From the NCBI RefSeq assembly GCF_004366635.1, contig NZ_SORN01000007.1, positions 1 to 64,000 on the forward strand: DNA of 64,000 nt, read 5' to 3'. Of the stretch, positions 62,375 to 64,000 are shown piece by piece; position 1 is the stretch's first letter; each line of letters begins with the position of its first letter. The notes under the pieces were generated by a model. The model saw only the letters and a program-made list of their open reading frames with translations. It was not told the origin of the DNA and made no database searches. The stretch is from Roseinatronobacter bogoriensis DSM 18756 (GTDB taxonomy: Bacteria > Pseudomonadota > Alphaproteobacteria > Rhodobacterales > Rhodobacteraceae). Both the position numbers and the translations under genes were made by a program.

Positions 62375-63688
62375 TCACCCCTCCTTGGGCCGGTTATCGA
62401 CCACACGTCTGGCCTTGCCCTCGGACCTTGGTGCGGCACCGGGTATATGCACCTTTACTTTGGCCGTCACCCCCAGCGTGCTTTTGATATGGTGCGACAA
62501 TTCCCGCTCCGAGGCCACCCGCGCGCCCTCTTCCGCCGCGTTCAGTGTTGCCTCGCAATGCACGGTCATATCGTCCATCCGTCCCGTGCGCGTCAGTTCA
62601 ATCTGGAAATGCGGGGCAAGCCCAGCGCATTTCAGGATTTGTTCTTCCACTTGTGTGGGGAAAATATTGACGCCGCGCAGGATGATCATGTCATCAGAAC
62701 GCCCGGTAATCTTTTCGATCCTGCGCATGGAACGCGCGGTGCCGGGCAGCAAGCGCGTCAGATCGCGCGTGCGGTAGCGGATGATCGGCAACCCTTCCTT
62801 GGTCAGCGTGGTAAAGACTAGCTCGCCCATTTCGCCATCGGGCAGCACTTCGCCCGTCTCGGGGTTGATAATCTCGGGGTAGAAATGATCTTCCCACAGA
62901 TGCAGCCCGTCCTTCGTCTCGACGCATTCATTGGCGACCCCCGGCCCCATCACCTCGGACAGGCCGTAAATATCGACTGCATGCATATCAAAGGCCTGCT
63001 CAATCTCGCCGCGCATTGCGTTTGTCCACGGTTCTGCGCCGAAAATACCTACGGCGAGCGAGCTTTCACGCGGGTCAATGCCAGCACGCTGGAACCCGTC
63101 AAGGATGGATAACATGTAGGACGGTGTTACCATGATGATGCGCGGCTTGAAATCATGGATCAGCGTGACCTGCCGTTCCGTCATCCCGCCCGAGACCGGC
63201 ACAACCGTGCAGCCCAGCCGCTCTGCCCCGTAATGCGCGCCCAAACCACCCGTAAACAGACCATAGCCATAGGCAATATGCACGATATCGCCTTTGCGCC
63301 CCCCGCTTGCGCGGATCGAGCGCGCGACCAGATCGGCCCATGTATCAATATCGCGCTGCGTATAGCCCACCACAGTAGGTTTCCCCGTGGTGCCCGAGGA
63401 AGCATGCACCCGCACCAACTGTTCGCGCGGGACAGCGAACATGCCGAAAGGATAGGTATCGCGCAGGTCGGTTTTCACCGTGAACGGAAACTTGGAGAGA
63501 TCGGACAGGCTGTGCAAGTCATCCGGGTGGACGCCATGATCGTCGAAGCGCTTGCGATAGAAGGCAGACCCTTCATAAGCGTGGCGCAGCGACCATTTCA
63601 GCCGTTCCAGTTGCAGGGCGCTGATTTCATCGCGTGAGGCCGTCTCAATCGGTTCCAGATCACCGGGTTTCGGGGACAGGTCTTCCAT
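62375..63688 (-). CDS. paaK: Phenylacetate-CoA ligase
   Basis: Protein of 437 residues, an ANL-family adenylating enzyme that activates phenylacetate to phenylacetyl-CoA, the first step of the aerobic hybrid PAA pathway. The phosphate loop is VHASSGTTGKPTVVGY near 92-107, with YGLSEVMGPGVA and YRTRDLTRLLPGTARSMRRIEKITGRSDDMIILRG-type motifs (A8 region) further on. The length fits PaaK rather than longer acyl-CoA synthetases. GGGAGGAATAAG stands before the ATG, inside the end of the paaI-type gene. It is followed by the TetR gene, and the rest of the cluster presumably lies beyond the window. Confidence 0.95.
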   Translation of the reverse strand: MEDLSPKPGDLEPIETASRDEISALQLERLKWSLRHAYEGSAFYRKRFDDHGVHPDDLHSLSDLSKFPFTVKTDLRDTYPFGMFAVPREQLVRVHASSGTTGKPTVVGYTQRDIDTWADLVARSIRASGGRKGDIVHIAYGYGLFTGGLGAHYGAERLGCTVVPVSGGMTERQVTLIHDFKPRIIMVTPSYMLSILDGFQRAGIDPRESSLAVGIFGAEPWTNAMRGEIEQAFDMHAVDIYGLSEVMGPGVANECVETKDGLHLWEDHFYPEIINPETGEVLPDGEMGELVFTTLTKEGLPIIRYRTRDLTRLLPGTARSMRRIEKITGRSDDMIILRGVNIFPTQVEEQILKCAGLAPHFQIELTRTGRMDDMTVHCEATLNAAEEGARVASERELSHHIKSTLGVTAKVKVHIPGAAPRSEGKARRVVDNRPKEG

Positions 63689-63691
63689 GGC

Positions 63692-64000
63692 TTATTCCTC
63701 CCTCAGATGCGTGCCCTTGATGACACGCGAATGCCCACGAAATTCAGCGATGACTGTGCCCGCTGCATCCTGTACGCGCACATCATAAATCCCCGACCGC
63801 CCCCTGCGCGAGATTTCGCGCGCCTGCGCGGTCAGTCTTGCGCCCAGTTCAACCGGGTTCAGGTACGTCACCGCACAATGCTGCGCGACAACACGTTGGT
63901 TGTAGGTATTGCAGGCAAAGGCAAAGGCGCTATCAGCCAGCGTAAAGATGTAACCGCCGTGGCACATGCCATGCCCGTTGGTCATCTGGTCGGTGATCAT
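63692..64000 (-). CDS. paaI: Hydroxyphenylacetyl-CoA thioesterase PaaI (partial)
   Basis: The gene continues past the right edge; 102 codons of its C-terminal part are seen. A hotdog-fold thioesterase core is clear: NGHGMCHGGYIFTLADSAFAFACN near the edge (the HGG motif) followed by the ITYLNPVELG-type strand (VTYLNPVELGARL) and IAEFRGHSRVI. PaaI clears dead-end CoA thioesters and frees CoA during phenylacetate breakdown. Its stop is 3 bp before the paaK start, so the genes are one operon. The ATG at the edge is probably internal. Confidence 0.9.
   Translation of the reverse strand: MITDQMTNGHGMCHGGYIFTLADSAFAFACNTYNQRVVAQHCAVTYLNPVELGARLTAQAREISRRGRSGIYDVRVQDAAGTVIAEFRGHSRVIKGTHLREE

Overview
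This window is about 64 kb of a high-GC alphaproteobacterial chromosome. Protein content, gene order and regulatory motifs (GTTC-N7-GTTC SOS box, an Fnr-type site, UbiB/UbiE/UbiG, gltD-gltB order, mutM-enoyl-CoA hydratase-rpsT-dnaA-dnaN-recF) point to the Rhodobacteraceae/Paracoccaceae group. The genus cannot be settled from the sequence alone. The region is dense, mostly housekeeping DNA; I saw no insertion sequence, prophage, CRISPR array, tRNA or rRNA.

Layout. 0.4-9.4 kb: exported or membrane proteins (DUF302, fasciclin, UMF1-type MFS, MepA, Tat-exported 5'-nucleotidase, queuosine-precursor transporter), an 18-codon mini-gene, ribosome-rescue ArfB, a Nudix protein and a PiT phosphate transporter. 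9.5-18.4 kb: glutamate synthase gltD-gltB, uppP, ubiG, prolyl aminopeptidase. 18.7-24.1 kb: rimP-nusA-YlxR/L7Ae-infB transcription/translation operon. 24.3-31.5 kb: a large acidic protein of unknown function, thiamine pyrophosphokinase, ubiE-ubiB, mutM, enoyl-CoA hydratase. 31.7-36.8 kb: rpsT, dnaA, dnaN, recF and a LysE-type exporter. 36.8-46.5 kb: lytic transglycosylase, dapA, two poorly characterised membrane/exported proteins, leuC-leuD, rsfS-rlmH and a LysR regulator. 46.7-51.4 kb: molybdenum-cofactor operon fdhD-mobA-mobB-(DUF429::MoeA fusion), divergent from a DUF2478 gene. 51.7-64 kb: clpB, a membrane-anchored NYN nuclease, SOS-controlled dnaE2, trmB, an FKBP isomerase, an RTX-repeat protein, rpsO and the end of a phenylacetate-type cluster (TetR, paaK, partial paaI).

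Functionally, the best-linked units are the four-gene molybdenum-cofactor operon with 4-bp ATGA overlaps throughout, the nusA/infB operon preceded by a T-run terminator, the replication-initiation block, and ubiE/ubiB with a 4-bp overlap.

The most interesting non-textbook items are the DUF429::MoeA fusion, the 18-codon mini-gene with a near-perfect Shine-Dalgarno between its own promoter and terminator, a perfect inverted Pho box at the start of the PiT gene, an SOS box in front of a dnaE2 that has no adjacent imuA/imuB, an Fnr-like site exactly placed for activation of the DUF302 gene, a probable CTG start for rsfS, and an EEP-family gene whose signal peptide is encoded across the end of the upstream gene. 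No obviously new multi-gene defence or mobile system is visible. All calls rest on reading the sequence and family knowledge; no database search was run.
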